64,000 bases of DNA from assembly GCF_025148125.1 (NCBI RefSeq), contig NZ_CP102267.1, forward strand, positions 3,296,501 to 3,360,500. The letters are read 5' to 3'. This document shows positions 39,898 through 47,982 of the stretch, piece after piece; position 1 is the first letter of the stretch, and each line of letters opens with the position of its first letter. This DNA comes from Blautia wexlerae DSM 19850. GTDB lineage: Bacteria; Bacillota; Clostridia; Lachnospirales; Lachnospiraceae. A model generated the notes under the pieces. It was not told where the DNA came from, ran no database searches, and worked only from the letters and a program-made list of their open reading frames with translations. The translations under genes were made by a program, and so were the position numbers.

Positions 39898-41814
39898 CTA
39901 AATATCCATATTTTCAAGCTGCTCCAGCCATACTCCTGCACTTGCATCACTTGGCATTCTCAGATCACCTCTCGGTGAAACCGCAACGCTTCCCACCTTC
40001 GGGCCATCCGGAAGGCAGGAACGTTTAAACTGCTGTGCAAAAAATCTCCAATAGAAGGTTTTCAGCCATTTGAAGATTGTCTCCTTATCATACATTCCTT
40101 CAAAAGTCTCACATGCCAGCCTGTAAATTTTCTCCGGTTCAAATCCTGCACGAAGCATATAGTACAGATAGAAATCGTGAAGTTCATAAGGTCCCACCAG
40201 ATCTTCTGTCTTCTGTGCGATCTTGCCATCCTTAGGCGGCAGAAGCTCCGGACTTACCGGTGTATCCAGAATATCAAGAAGAACCTCTGTCAGCTTCTCA
40301 TCTTTGCAGGTATCCGCATAATAACGTACAAGATGACGCACCAGAGTTTTCGGCACTGAAGCATTCACGCCGTACATGGACATATGGTCACCATTGTAGG
40401 TTGCCCATCCCAGAGCCAGCTCAGACAGATCTCCTGTTCCCACCAGAATCGAGCCATCCTGATTTGCACTGTCCATCAGGATCTGCGTTCTCTCTCTTGC
40501 CTGGCTGTTCTCATAAGTCACATCATGCACAGACGGATCATGAGCAATATCCCGGAAATGTACATTTACTGCTTCTTTGATATTGATCTCACTTAAAGTC
40601 GCACCCAGACACTGACTTAATTTGCAGGCATTCTGATAAGTTCTGTCTGTGGTTCCAAAGCATGGCATGGTAATACAGTGGATATCCTTTCTGTCCGCAC
40701 CGGAAAGGTCAAAGGCTCTTGCGATCACAAGCAGTGCCAGTGTGGAATCCAGACCTCCGGAAAGTCCCACTGTTGCCTTATGGCAATGGATATGATCCAT
40801 ACGTTTCTTAAGTCCCATTGCCTGGATATTCAGGATTTCATCACAACGCATATCCCTTTCTTCTTTTCGTGAAGGTACAAAAGGATACTGCGAATATTTT
40901 CTGGTCAGTTTTGTCTCTTCCACATTCAGATGGAAGCACACTTTAATATGATCACTGTCGTCAGCCGGCTGATAAGTAGTCAGTCTTCTTCTCTCATCGT
41001 TCAGCCTCTGCACATCAATCTCACTGTATACAATACCATTGTGGAAACGTTTTCCTTCCGCAAGGATCACTCCATTCTCTGCGATCATATTCTGACCGCC
41101 AAAGACCAGATCCTGTGTAGACTCACCTTCTCCTGCATTTGCATATACATATCCGCACACCAGACGTGCAGACTGTCCGGAAACAAGATCTCTGCGGTAG
41201 CTGTCCTTTCCGACCATCTCATTGCTGGCTGACAGATTCACGATCAGATTCGCTCCTGCCTGTGCATGGAGAACGCTTGGCGGCAGTGTCACCCATAAAT
41301 CCTCGCAGATCTCTGCTGCTGCCACAAGCTCCGGCTCCTCCTCACAGATAAAAAGAATATCTGTTCCAAAAGGAACTCTCTTTCCCTCAATATCCACATA
41401 TTCCAGACAGCCAAGACCTGATGCAAAATGGCGCTGCTCATAAAATTCTCCATAGTTTGGAAGATAAGTTTTCGGAACCAGACCAATGATCTCGCCTCTG
41501 TTTAAAACTGCTGCCACATTATATAATTTTCCATGATTTCTGAAAGGCACACCTACAAAAACAAGGGCATCCACATCAGCAGTTTCCTTTGTGATCTTCA
41601 GCAAAGTTTCCCAGGCGCTGTCGAGAAGACGTCTCTGCAGGAAAAGATCCTGACAGGTATAGCCTGTGATACAAAGCTCCGGAAAAACCATAACCTTCAC
41701 ATGTTCTTTCTCCATCTCATGGATCAGTCTGATAATCTCATTTCCATTGGCATTGCAGTCTGCAACTGTGATATAAGGTGTTGCGGCTGCTGTTTTGATA
41801 TAACCGTTTTTCAT
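39898..41814 (-). CDS. nadE: Glutamine-dependent NAD+ synthetase
   Basis: 638 residues. The N-terminal nitrilase-type glutaminase has Glu in VMVFPELCITGYTC (about 46), Lys in VPKTYLPNYGEFYE (about 114) and Cys in AAEICEDLWV (about 168). The C-terminal NAD synthetase has the PP-loop VGLSGGLDSTLALL (about 350), GTGDLSELALGWATYNGDHMSMY and KRSCLPDGPKVGSVAVSPRGDLRMPSD. It converts nicotinate adenine dinucleotide to NAD with ammonia channelled from glutamine. Length agrees with the two-domain bacterial type. It ends 50 bases from a convergent gene and starts 58 bases after hslO. Confidence 0.96.
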   Translation of the reverse strand: MKNGYIKTAAATPYITVADCNANGNEIIRLIHEMEKEHVKVMVFPELCITGYTCQDLFLQRRLLDSAWETLLKITKETADVDALVFVGVPFRNHGKLYNVAAVLNRGEIIGLVPKTYLPNYGEFYEQRHFASGLGCLEYVDIEGKRVPFGTDILFICEEEPELVAAAEICEDLWVTLPPSVLHAQAGANLIVNLSASNEMVGKDSYRRDLVSGQSARLVCGYVYANAGEGESTQDLVFGGQNMIAENGVILAEGKRFHNGIVYSEIDVQRLNDERRRLTTYQPADDSDHIKVCFHLNVEETKLTRKYSQYPFVPSRKEERDMRCDEILNIQAMGLKKRMDHIHCHKATVGLSGGLDSTLALLVIARAFDLSGADRKDIHCITMPCFGTTDRTYQNACKLSQCLGATLSEINIKEAVNVHFRDIAHDPSVHDVTYENSQARERTQILMDSANQDGSILVGTGDLSELALGWATYNGDHMSMYGVNASVPKTLVRHLVRYYADTCKDEKLTEVLLDILDTPVSPELLPPKDGKIAQKTEDLVGPYELHDFYLYYMLRAGFEPEKIYRLACETFEGMYDKETIFKWLKTFYWRFFAQQFKRSCLPDGPKVGSVAVSPRGDLRMPSDASAGVWLEQLENMDI

Positions 41815-41872
41815 TTTCTACCTCTTCTTCCCTGTGCTCCGGCAGATCTATCTGTCAGTACATTGGCGTCTC

Positions 41873-42751
41873 TTATTTACATTTACGCAGGATTTCTTTC
41901 AGTTCTTCCACTGTAAATTCATAATTCTTATTACAGAAATGGCAGTTCATCTCAATGGACTTACCTTCCTGGATCATTTCATTGAGTTCTTTTCTTCCAA
42001 TGCTGATCAGAGCTTTCTCCACTCTTTCTCTGCTGCAGTTACAGTAAAATTCCGTAGGAACTTTCTCATTGATCTCCATATCAAAGCCCTCCAGAACTTT
42101 CTCAAGCAGACTCTCAGGAGTATGCCCCTCTTCCAGAAGATTTGTGACAGATGTGATTTTCTGCACATTTTCCTCAAGCTTCGCAATTGTGCTTTCTTCC
42201 GCAAACGGCATCAGCTGCACGATAAATCCGCCAGCCTGACGTACTGTATTATCTTTATTCATAAGAACTCCAAGACCAACTGCTGACGGTACCTGTTCAC
42301 TTGTAGCAAAATAATAGGTAAGATCTTCTGCGATCTCGCTGGTCTGAAGCGCAACCTGTCCAACATAAGGCTCTTTCAGTCCCATATCCTTGATCACGTT
42401 CATAAATCCTACTCCGACAGCACCTGCAACATCCAGTTTGCCCTTGCTGTTTGCCGGGATACATACATCAGGATTTCCCACATATCCCTTTACACGACCT
42501 TTGGAATCTGCTGTCACAGTAATTCCTTCTAGAGGACCTCCTGCCTTAATCTGAAGTGTAAGGATGTCCTTATCCCCCTTCATCATGGTACCCATCATAG
42601 CACCTGCTGTAAGAAGACGTCCCAGTGCTGCTGTGGCTACCGGGCTTGTATTGTGATCCTGTCTCGCTGTTTCTACTGTTTCTGTAGTAACTGCCGCAAA
42701 TGCCCGAATCTGATCATTCGCTGCAATTGCTCTGATAATATAATCGTTCAT
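41873..42751 (-). CDS. hslO: Redox-regulated chaperone Hsp33
   Basis: 292 residues. The N-terminal Hsp33 core starts NDYIIRAIAANDQIRAFAA, with the GPLEGITVTADSKGRVKGYVGNPDV block. The C-terminal redox switch has zinc cysteines in FYCNCSRER (about 233-237) and MNCHFCNKNYEF (about 267-270). Oxidation releases zinc and activates its holdase function against aggregation of stress-damaged proteins. It overlaps the preceding small frame by four bases (ATGA) and lies downstream of a SAM methyltransferase, a common Lachnospiraceae order. Confidence 0.95.
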   Translation of the reverse strand: MNDYIIRAIAANDQIRAFAAVTTETVETARQDHNTSPVATAALGRLLTAGAMMGTMMKGDKDILTLQIKAGGPLEGITVTADSKGRVKGYVGNPDVCIPANSKGKLDVAGAVGVGFMNVIKDMGLKEPYVGQVALQTSEIAEDLTYYFATSEQVPSAVGLGVLMNKDNTVRQAGGFIVQLMPFAEESTIAKLEENVQKITSVTNLLEEGHTPESLLEKVLEGFDMEINEKVPTEFYCNCSRERVEKALISIGRKELNEMIQEGKSIEMNCHFCNKNYEFTVEELKEILRKCK

Positions 42752-42939
42752 TCGTTTATTACTCCTGTTATTTCTTTCATATTATTTTCATTTTGTCCAT
42801 GGCTTAACATCAAATCAATAGCAATCCCCGTAAACAATGCATTAATTAAGAGGCCTGCTATAATCGCATCAATCCGCGCGATGTGTCTCAGGTTTCTCCG
42901 GAATCCTTCCATGATATCCGTTCTGTGCACTTTTTCCAT
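42748..42939 (-). CDS. Possible small membrane protein overlapping hslO and the methyltransferase
   Basis: 63 residues: a basic start (MEKVHRTDIMEGFRRNLRHIARIDA) and one hydrophobic helix (IIAGLLINALFTGIAIDLML). The stop overlaps the hslO ATG (ATGA), a sign of coupling. The start overlaps the 3' end of the methyltransferase in another frame, with only GAGAG as ribosome site. An out-of-frame remnant is equally possible. Confidence 0.35.
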   Translation of the reverse strand: MEKVHRTDIMEGFRRNLRHIARIDAIIAGLLINALFTGIAIDLMLSHGQNENNMKEITGVINE

Positions 42940-43681
42940 GCTCTCTTGCAACAAAAGTCAGACGTTCACAATTCTCATCACCCGGATTATGAGTATATGC
43001 ATCACAGACTGCCACCAGTTCCATTCCTGCTTTCACAATCATAGCCTTGATTGCTTCTATGGAATATGCTTTCTGTACATGTTCCTCCTCACACTTCTCA
43101 TACAATCCGTCTTCTCTTGGAAGAAAAAGTGCCAGTTCATATACATTCAGGGCATTTTCCCTGTCATAACTGTTCTCCCAGATAAAGCTTCCGTCCTCTC
43201 TGTCCTCAGCAATAGTCGTATCACCGATCACATCCCGGTATTTATGGATCGTATTCATATCAAAAATGAACAGTCCGCCCGGATCCAGATAATTATTTAC
43301 CAGCGCAAAAAGATACTCCAGATCTTCCTCGTCCGTCAGATAATTCATACTGTCACAGACACTGATCACAGCACGAACCGTACCATATAACTCAAAATCC
43401 TGCATATCCTGCAAAAGATATAGAATATCATGACCGGATTCCGCCCGCTTCTCCATAGCCTCTGCAAGCATCTCCTCAGAATTATCGATACCGATCATAT
43501 CGTATCCGGCATCTGCAAGCATCTCTGTCACAGTACCTGTTCCACATCCCAGCTCCAGAACCAGACCATCCCTGATCTCGTCCTGAGCCAGTGTTTCTAT
43601 AATATAGTCTGCCCATTCACGATAGTTTACATTATCCATGAAAACATCATAAACACCGGCAAATCTTCCATATGATTCCAT
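42869..43681 (-). CDS. Class I SAM-dependent methyltransferase
   Basis: 270 residues. It starts MESYGRFAGVYDVFMDNVNYREWADYI, then motif I LVLELGCGTGTVTEML (about 41-56), acidic IGIDNSEEML, YGTVRAVISVCDSMNYL and YLDPGGLFIFDMNTIHKY. This UbiE/MT25-like group methylates small molecules or proteins; the target is unknown. The family normally ends near RLTFVAREHGK; the last 20 residues (SAQNGYHGR...HRAD) look like extension into the small overlapping frame. The start is preceded by an AGGGCTGATGA-type weak site. Confidence 0.85.
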   Translation of the reverse strand: MESYGRFAGVYDVFMDNVNYREWADYIIETLAQDEIRDGLVLELGCGTGTVTEMLADAGYDMIGIDNSEEMLAEAMEKRAESGHDILYLLQDMQDFELYGTVRAVISVCDSMNYLTDEEDLEYLFALVNNYLDPGGLFIFDMNTIHKYRDVIGDTTIAEDREDGSFIWENSYDRENALNVYELALFLPREDGLYEKCEEEHVQKAYSIEAIKAMIVKAGMELVAVCDAYTHNPGDENCERLTFVAREHGKSAQNGYHGRIPEKPETHRAD

Positions 43682-43707
43682 TCATCAGCCCTCATTATCT
43701 ACCTGTT

Positions 43708-43735
43708 TTACTGTTCACTCCGTTCACAGCAACAC
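43708..43735. repeat. GTTACTG-family repeat, single arm
   Basis: TTACTGTTCACTCCGTTCAC and AGCAACAC match the left end of the MITE-like element at 47481 at all but two positions, without the rest of that element. Confidence 0.7.
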
Positions 43736-43805
43736 ATATTTTCCCTGCTATTCTACCACAACATCCGTTCTTATGTAAATAACAGGTTGGTCTCTGTCAG
43801 CGCAA

Positions 43806-43841
43806 AAAAGGACGACTGTTTTTTACAGCAGCCGTCCTTTT
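43806..43841. terminator. Terminator of the 381-aa lipoprotein gene
   Basis: AAAAGGACGACTG pairs with CAGCAGCCGTCCTTTT around TTTTTTA, just past the minus-strand stop. Confidence 0.8.
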
Positions 43842-43852
43842 CAACTTTTCTG

Positions 43853-44998
43853 TTACTGATTCTTAGGCATATAGCGGACATACGCCGGTTCTCCATGATA
43901 GTAATAGTCAACACCGTTCTCATCATAAACGTCCTCACCATTAGCAAAATCATAGGTATTTCCGTCATCATCACACCATGTACCGTCACCGTTCGGATAA
44001 ATTACAAGCGGATATCCGTCGGAGTTTCTGTAAATAGTTCTTGTCTGATCTGTATCATAGTCCGGATCATCTGTTCCTACAGGTGTTCCGTCTGCATAAT
44101 ATCCATTGGAAGAACCATCGTCATAATCATAAGATCCGTCACTGCTGCCATCAGAAGTATAGTCTGATGAACTGTAATCTGATGAACCGCCCGATGAAGT
44201 ATCGCTGTAAGAACCGTCTGTGCCTGCTGAAGAACTTCCATCTGATGAACTGCCGGATGCTGTTTGGTCTGTACCTGCAGCCGCTGTTCCTGTAGTTCCT
44301 GAAGTGCCGTCCGCAGTTGTACCTGCTGTAGTTCCTGAAGTTTTTCCTGTTGCTGCTGCTTTCAGTACAGAATCACCGGAAATAGTGAATGAATCAACAG
44401 AAGTCTTGATTCCTGCCAGTGCTTTCTCATCCTTTACAGAACCTGCAACACTGTAAAATTCTGTTGTATTATCTGTGAAATATTTATTTACAACATATTT
44501 ATAGTCACTCTTGTCAGTGAGGTAATGAACTGTATAGCTGTAAACATTTACACCGCTGACTTCCTCTGATTTATAATCCTGGATCTCAAAATCTGTACCT
44601 TCTACAAGATTATCTGCCTTTACAAGTGCAGAGGCTGTATCCTGTGAGCTTGGAATGATCGCCACAGACATATCCTCCTCACCGGAACCATGCAGGATCA
44701 GGAGTTTGCCCTGTTTCGGTGACTCGAAGCTTAACATATCGTCAGAATCTGATTTATTCGCCCATGTCGCATCCGGAAGTTTAATGGATACTGCTTTGTT
44801 CTTAGATGTATAGGTAGTATTCTGGGCATTGGCCGGTGCAGGGGTAGGAGTTGCTTTCGCTGCTTTGGTTGGCTCCGGTGTAGGAGTTACCTGTACTACA
44901 CTTGAATCCTCGTCACTGCCGCCTCCAAAGCATGCAGTCATGGAAACAGATAATACAGTTGTTAAGGCCAATAACATTAGTACTCTTTTATTTTTCAT
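43853..44998 (-). CDS. Lipoprotein with Ser/Gly/Thr-rich linker, unknown function
   Basis: 381 residues. The signal peptide MKNKRVLMLLALTTVLSVSMTAC has its lipid Cys at 23. A TPTPEPTKAAKATPTP linker precedes a folded domain (about 60-200: YTSKNKAVSIKLPDATWANK...SVAGSVKDEKALAGIKTSVDSF) of the PsbP/DUF1795-like kind seen in lipoproteins. A low-complexity run then follows (GTTAGTTADGTSGTTGTAAAG, SSDGSSSAGTDGSYSDTSSGGSSDYSS), and a C-terminal acidic aromatic tail with DGDGTWCDDDGNTYDF. The tail resembles that of the lipoprotein at 22232-22990. It would be anchored outside the cell. The start is set by AAGGAGG. Confidence 0.78.
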   Translation of the reverse strand: MKNKRVLMLLALTTVLSVSMTACFGGGSDEDSSVVQVTPTPEPTKAAKATPTPAPANAQNTTYTSKNKAVSIKLPDATWANKSDSDDMLSFESPKQGKLLILHGSGEEDMSVAIIPSSQDTASALVKADNLVEGTDFEIQDYKSEEVSGVNVYSYTVHYLTDKSDYKYVVNKYFTDNTTEFYSVAGSVKDEKALAGIKTSVDSFTISGDSVLKAAATGKTSGTTAGTTADGTSGTTGTAAAGTDQTASGSSSDGSSSAGTDGSYSDTSSGGSSDYSSSDYTSDGSSDGSYDYDDGSSNGYYADGTPVGTDDPDYDTDQTRTIYRNSDGYPLVIYPNGDGTWCDDDGNTYDFANGEDVYDENGVDYYYHGEPAYVRYMPKNQ

Positions 44999-45281
44999 AA
45001 TATCCTCCTTAGAATAGATATATAGTCTTCAGGTAATATTTGATATCAGGTCAGGAGAGGAAACCTCTCTCTGATATTATTATAACTGTTCCGTACTTTA
45101 TAAAATATGATATCAGGGTCAAAAGATATTTTGCCCCTAACATTATATATTTTACAATTTCATTACATAGATGTCAATGTCGATTTCTCAGCCTTCTGCG
45201 ATTTGCATAGTCTGTCATAACGCCATTTTTCTGCTTCATCATACCATTTATCTTTTTTTCTCTGTAACTGAGAGATTACTT
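44999..45281. other. Intergenic region upstream of the lipoprotein gene
   Basis: AT-rich promoter region. I see no gene; a GTTACTG-family repeat lies at its right edge. Confidence 0.5.
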
Positions 45282-45308
45282 GTTACTGTGAACGGAGTGA
45301 ACAGTAAC
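45282..45308. repeat. GTTACTG-family repeat, compact two-ended copy
   Basis: GTTACTGTGAACGGAGTGAA followed by CAGTAAC is 27 bases whose two ends mirror each other. On the minus strand it matches the first 27 bases of the element at 47481 with two differences. It lies 10 bases beyond the helD stop. Confidence 0.75.
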
Positions 45309-45318
45309 GATTACTTTT

Positions 45319-47376
45319 TTATTTTTCCACTTCATACATATGCAGTTCATGAAGGGCTCTTGTTGCAGCGATATATCTCGCCTGACGCACAAGCGGGCTC
45401 TGATCTTTCTGCGGAAATACTGCAAATACCTGATCAAATTCCAGACCTTTTGCCAGATAGAATGTCGTAACTGTAAGACCTTTCTTAAAGCTTGTGCTGT
45501 TTCTGTCCAGATAAGACAGACGTTCTTTTATATCAAATCCTTTTTCTCCCAGAATTTCTTTCAGAAGAAGCCACATATGTTCTGCTTCTTTCTCTGTACG
45601 CAGGACAACCGCTGCTGTTTCATATTCTTCTTCGCCGAGTTTCAGAGTTTCTGCAATCTCTTCCGCAGCATGGCTCATATCTGCAAATATTTTCTCCTCC
45701 ACCGGAGCACCATGACGTTCAAAGAGTTCCATATCTTCAATACCCGCAAGCTGATTTGCATAAGACGCAATCTCTATGGTGTTACGGTAACTCTTATTCA
45801 TAATGATCTTGTGGATATCCCTCCCGAAAATCTTCGGCAGAAATTTCAGCACATCCTGCTGTTTATCATCCATAGTCTGTGCCCGGTCACCCAGGATCGT
45901 CATTCTGCAGGAGAAAATCCTCTGCAGAATTTCATACTGAAGCCTTGAGTAATCCTGCATCTCATCTACCACCAGATGCTTGATATTGCTTCTTCCCTGC
46001 TGGCTCTGCAAACGATATTTCAGGTAAAGAACAGGATAAACATCCTCATATTTCAGCTTTCTTTTCTCATAAGAAACACGCGGAAGTCCTTTGTATCCAT
46101 TTTCTTTCAGGAACTGACTGTAGATCACATAAAGATCTCCGGTCACATACAGCTTCATGAATTTCTCACGGATCAGGTCTTTCTCATCATCTGCCAGATC
46201 ACGGTCCCGCAGAGTTTCCACCTCGTCAATGAAATAATCTGCAACTGCATCCATCCTTGAGAGCAGTGGAAAATCCTGGAATTTGAAATAAAACAATTCA
46301 ATAATCTCTGATTCTTTCTTTACAAATCCCTTATATTCCACATCTTTAAAATTCATCAGCCGGTCTTCCAGTTCCACCAGATAGCGTTCCATAAGATTTA
46401 TAAATTCCATGGACTGCTTTTTCTCTGCCAAAGAAGCTTTCTGCGGAAAACGGATTCTGCGTTCAATTTCATCATAGCGGTCTTCGCAGTCAGAAACTGT
46501 ATCCCTAAGCTGCTTATAGGCAAAAAGATCAAAGCTCATTTCCTTAATATTCTCTTCTCCCAGTTCAGGAAGGATATGGGAGATATAATCGGAAAACACT
46601 CCATTTGGTGACAGGATCAGAATATTGGAAGACTTCAGATTCTGTCTGTCATGGTAGAGAAGATAGGCGATCCTGTGAAGCGCCACGGAAGTTTTACCGC
46701 TTCCTGCTGCACCCTGGATCACCATGATCCTGTCTTTGGTATTTCGGATAATGGCATTCTGCTCCTTTTGAATGGTACGGATAATGTTCTTAAGCTGTAC
46801 CTCACCGTTACTTCCCAGCTCTGCTTTCAAGATCTCATCATCAATCTTCACATCACTCTCAAATTCGTAGATCATTTTTCCGTTGCGGATCTTATACTGC
46901 CATTTCGAAGCAACCTCGCCATGGATTTCACCCATGGGAGCCTCATAAGAAGCCGGTCCTTTGTCATAGTCATAAAACAAACCGCTTACCGGAGCACGCC
47001 AGTCGTATACTAATGGAATATGCCCTGCTTTCTCTGCGAAATTTCCAATTCCAATATAAAAGATCTCCGGTTCGTCCTCTCCTTCGTAAATGAAATCCAC
47101 TCTTCCGAAAAATGGAGAATCTGCCATTCTGCGAAATCTCTGCTTCAGGATCAGCTGCTCTTCATTTGCGGAAATCTGGCGGAACAATGCCTGCTGATTA
47201 TCATAATTCTCATAACCATACTGGTCCATCTCTGTATAATTTTCCCAGTAATACTCATGCATTCCCTCAATCTCTTTCTGGCCTTCCACCAGAGAAAGGC
47301 TGATTTCTGTGATACGTTCTTTTAATTTTTCCAGCACATAGCCCAGATATTCTCTGCCGTTTTTCTTATCTGTCAT
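45319..47376 (-). CDS. helD: HelD-type superfamily I helicase (RNA polymerase recycling factor)
   Basis: 685 residues from ATG 47376. An N-terminal antiparallel coiled coil (YLGYVLEKLKERITEISLSLVEGQKEIEG) leads to a FFGRVDF beta region, Walker A QGAAGSGKTSVALHRIAYLLY (about 205), an inserted helical arm, then VVDEMQDYSRLQYEIL, LGDRAQTMDD, LNKSYRNTIEIASY-type motifs and a C-terminal VTTFYLAKGLEFDQVFAVFP. HelD pulls stalled RNA polymerase off DNA using ATP. The gene is monocistronic. The start was chosen for AGAGGAT upstream; the frame begins nine codons earlier. Confidence 0.92.
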   Translation of the reverse strand: MTDKKNGREYLGYVLEKLKERITEISLSLVEGQKEIEGMHEYYWENYTEMDQYGYENYDNQQALFRQISANEEQLILKQRFRRMADSPFFGRVDFIYEGEDEPEIFYIGIGNFAEKAGHIPLVYDWRAPVSGLFYDYDKGPASYEAPMGEIHGEVASKWQYKIRNGKMIYEFESDVKIDDEILKAELGSNGEVQLKNIIRTIQKEQNAIIRNTKDRIMVIQGAAGSGKTSVALHRIAYLLYHDRQNLKSSNILILSPNGVFSDYISHILPELGEENIKEMSFDLFAYKQLRDTVSDCEDRYDEIERRIRFPQKASLAEKKQSMEFINLMERYLVELEDRLMNFKDVEYKGFVKKESEIIELFYFKFQDFPLLSRMDAVADYFIDEVETLRDRDLADDEKDLIREKFMKLYVTGDLYVIYSQFLKENGYKGLPRVSYEKRKLKYEDVYPVLYLKYRLQSQQGRSNIKHLVVDEMQDYSRLQYEILQRIFSCRMTILGDRAQTMDDKQQDVLKFLPKIFGRDIHKIIMNKSYRNTIEIASYANQLAGIEDMELFERHGAPVEEKIFADMSHAAEEIAETLKLGEEEYETAAVVLRTEKEAEHMWLLLKEILGEKGFDIKERLSYLDRNSTSFKKGLTVTTFYLAKGLEFDQVFAVFPQKDQSPLVRQARYIAATRALHELHMYEVEK

Positions 47377-47480
47377 ATTGTTGATATCCTCTGATATTTG
47401 CAACTGTTCAGCAATTTCACAGTTACAATACTCCTTATTATTGTTATCATTTTCTCTTATTATTATGATGATAAAATATA

Positions 47481-47678
47481 GTTACTGTTCACTCCGTTCC
47501 CAGCAACACGCTTCGCGATGCAGGAAATATGAACCTCCTTGTGCAATGCCCAAGGAGTATCGTTTGCTTCGCAAACTTAATTTATGCTAATCGCATAAAT
47601 TCGCGCGGTATGTCTCGGGTTTTCTGTGACCTTCGCTCACAAAAAACACCTCGCGGGATATTACCAGTGAACAGTAAC
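47481..47678. mobile_element. 198-bp MITE-like element with 13-bp terminal repeats and 8-bp target duplication
   Basis: GTTACTGTTCACT (47481-47493) is exactly mirrored by AGTGAACAGTAAC (47666-47678). AAAATATA directly flanks both ends (47473-47480 and 47679-47686). The inside is a string of small hairpins: CTCCTTG...CAAGGAG (47535-47557), GTTTGCttcGCAAAC (47562-47576), AATTTATGC...GCATAAATT (47579-47601), GTGA...TCAC (47626-47640). No gene is contained. Confidence 0.85.
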
Positions 47679-47686
47679 AAAATATA

Positions 47687-47982
47687 TCAATTTTCGTAGA
47701 TTGGTTTTTAATTATAACATATTCCCCTCTTACAGAAAAGACGTAAATTTGCACGGTATATCTCGATTCATCTGTTTCTATGCATCCATAAGAAGCTACA
47801 GTAAACAATAATAAAAATCCCTCATCCAGTATCTGTGCGATCCTATATCTGCCGGATATATTCTCTTTCACAAATACCCTGAGGGATTTATAATACATTT
47901 CTTTCTTACAGTAATTTCATTTTTTCAGAAATTGCCATAGATTTACACCATGATTTATATCATGATTTCCATACTGTATATT
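47687..47982. other. Intergenic region between MITE and ABC operon
   Basis: Holds a wide stem AAATCCCTCA (near 47815) with TGAGGGATTT (near 47880). A 103-codon frame across this area (47587-47898) includes half of the MITE and is not considered real. Confidence 0.5.

Noticed and set aside
47587..47898. 103-codon minus-strand frame
   Set aside because: Half of it lies in the hairpin-rich MITE-like element and there is no ribosome site; the composition is that of random AT-rich sequence.
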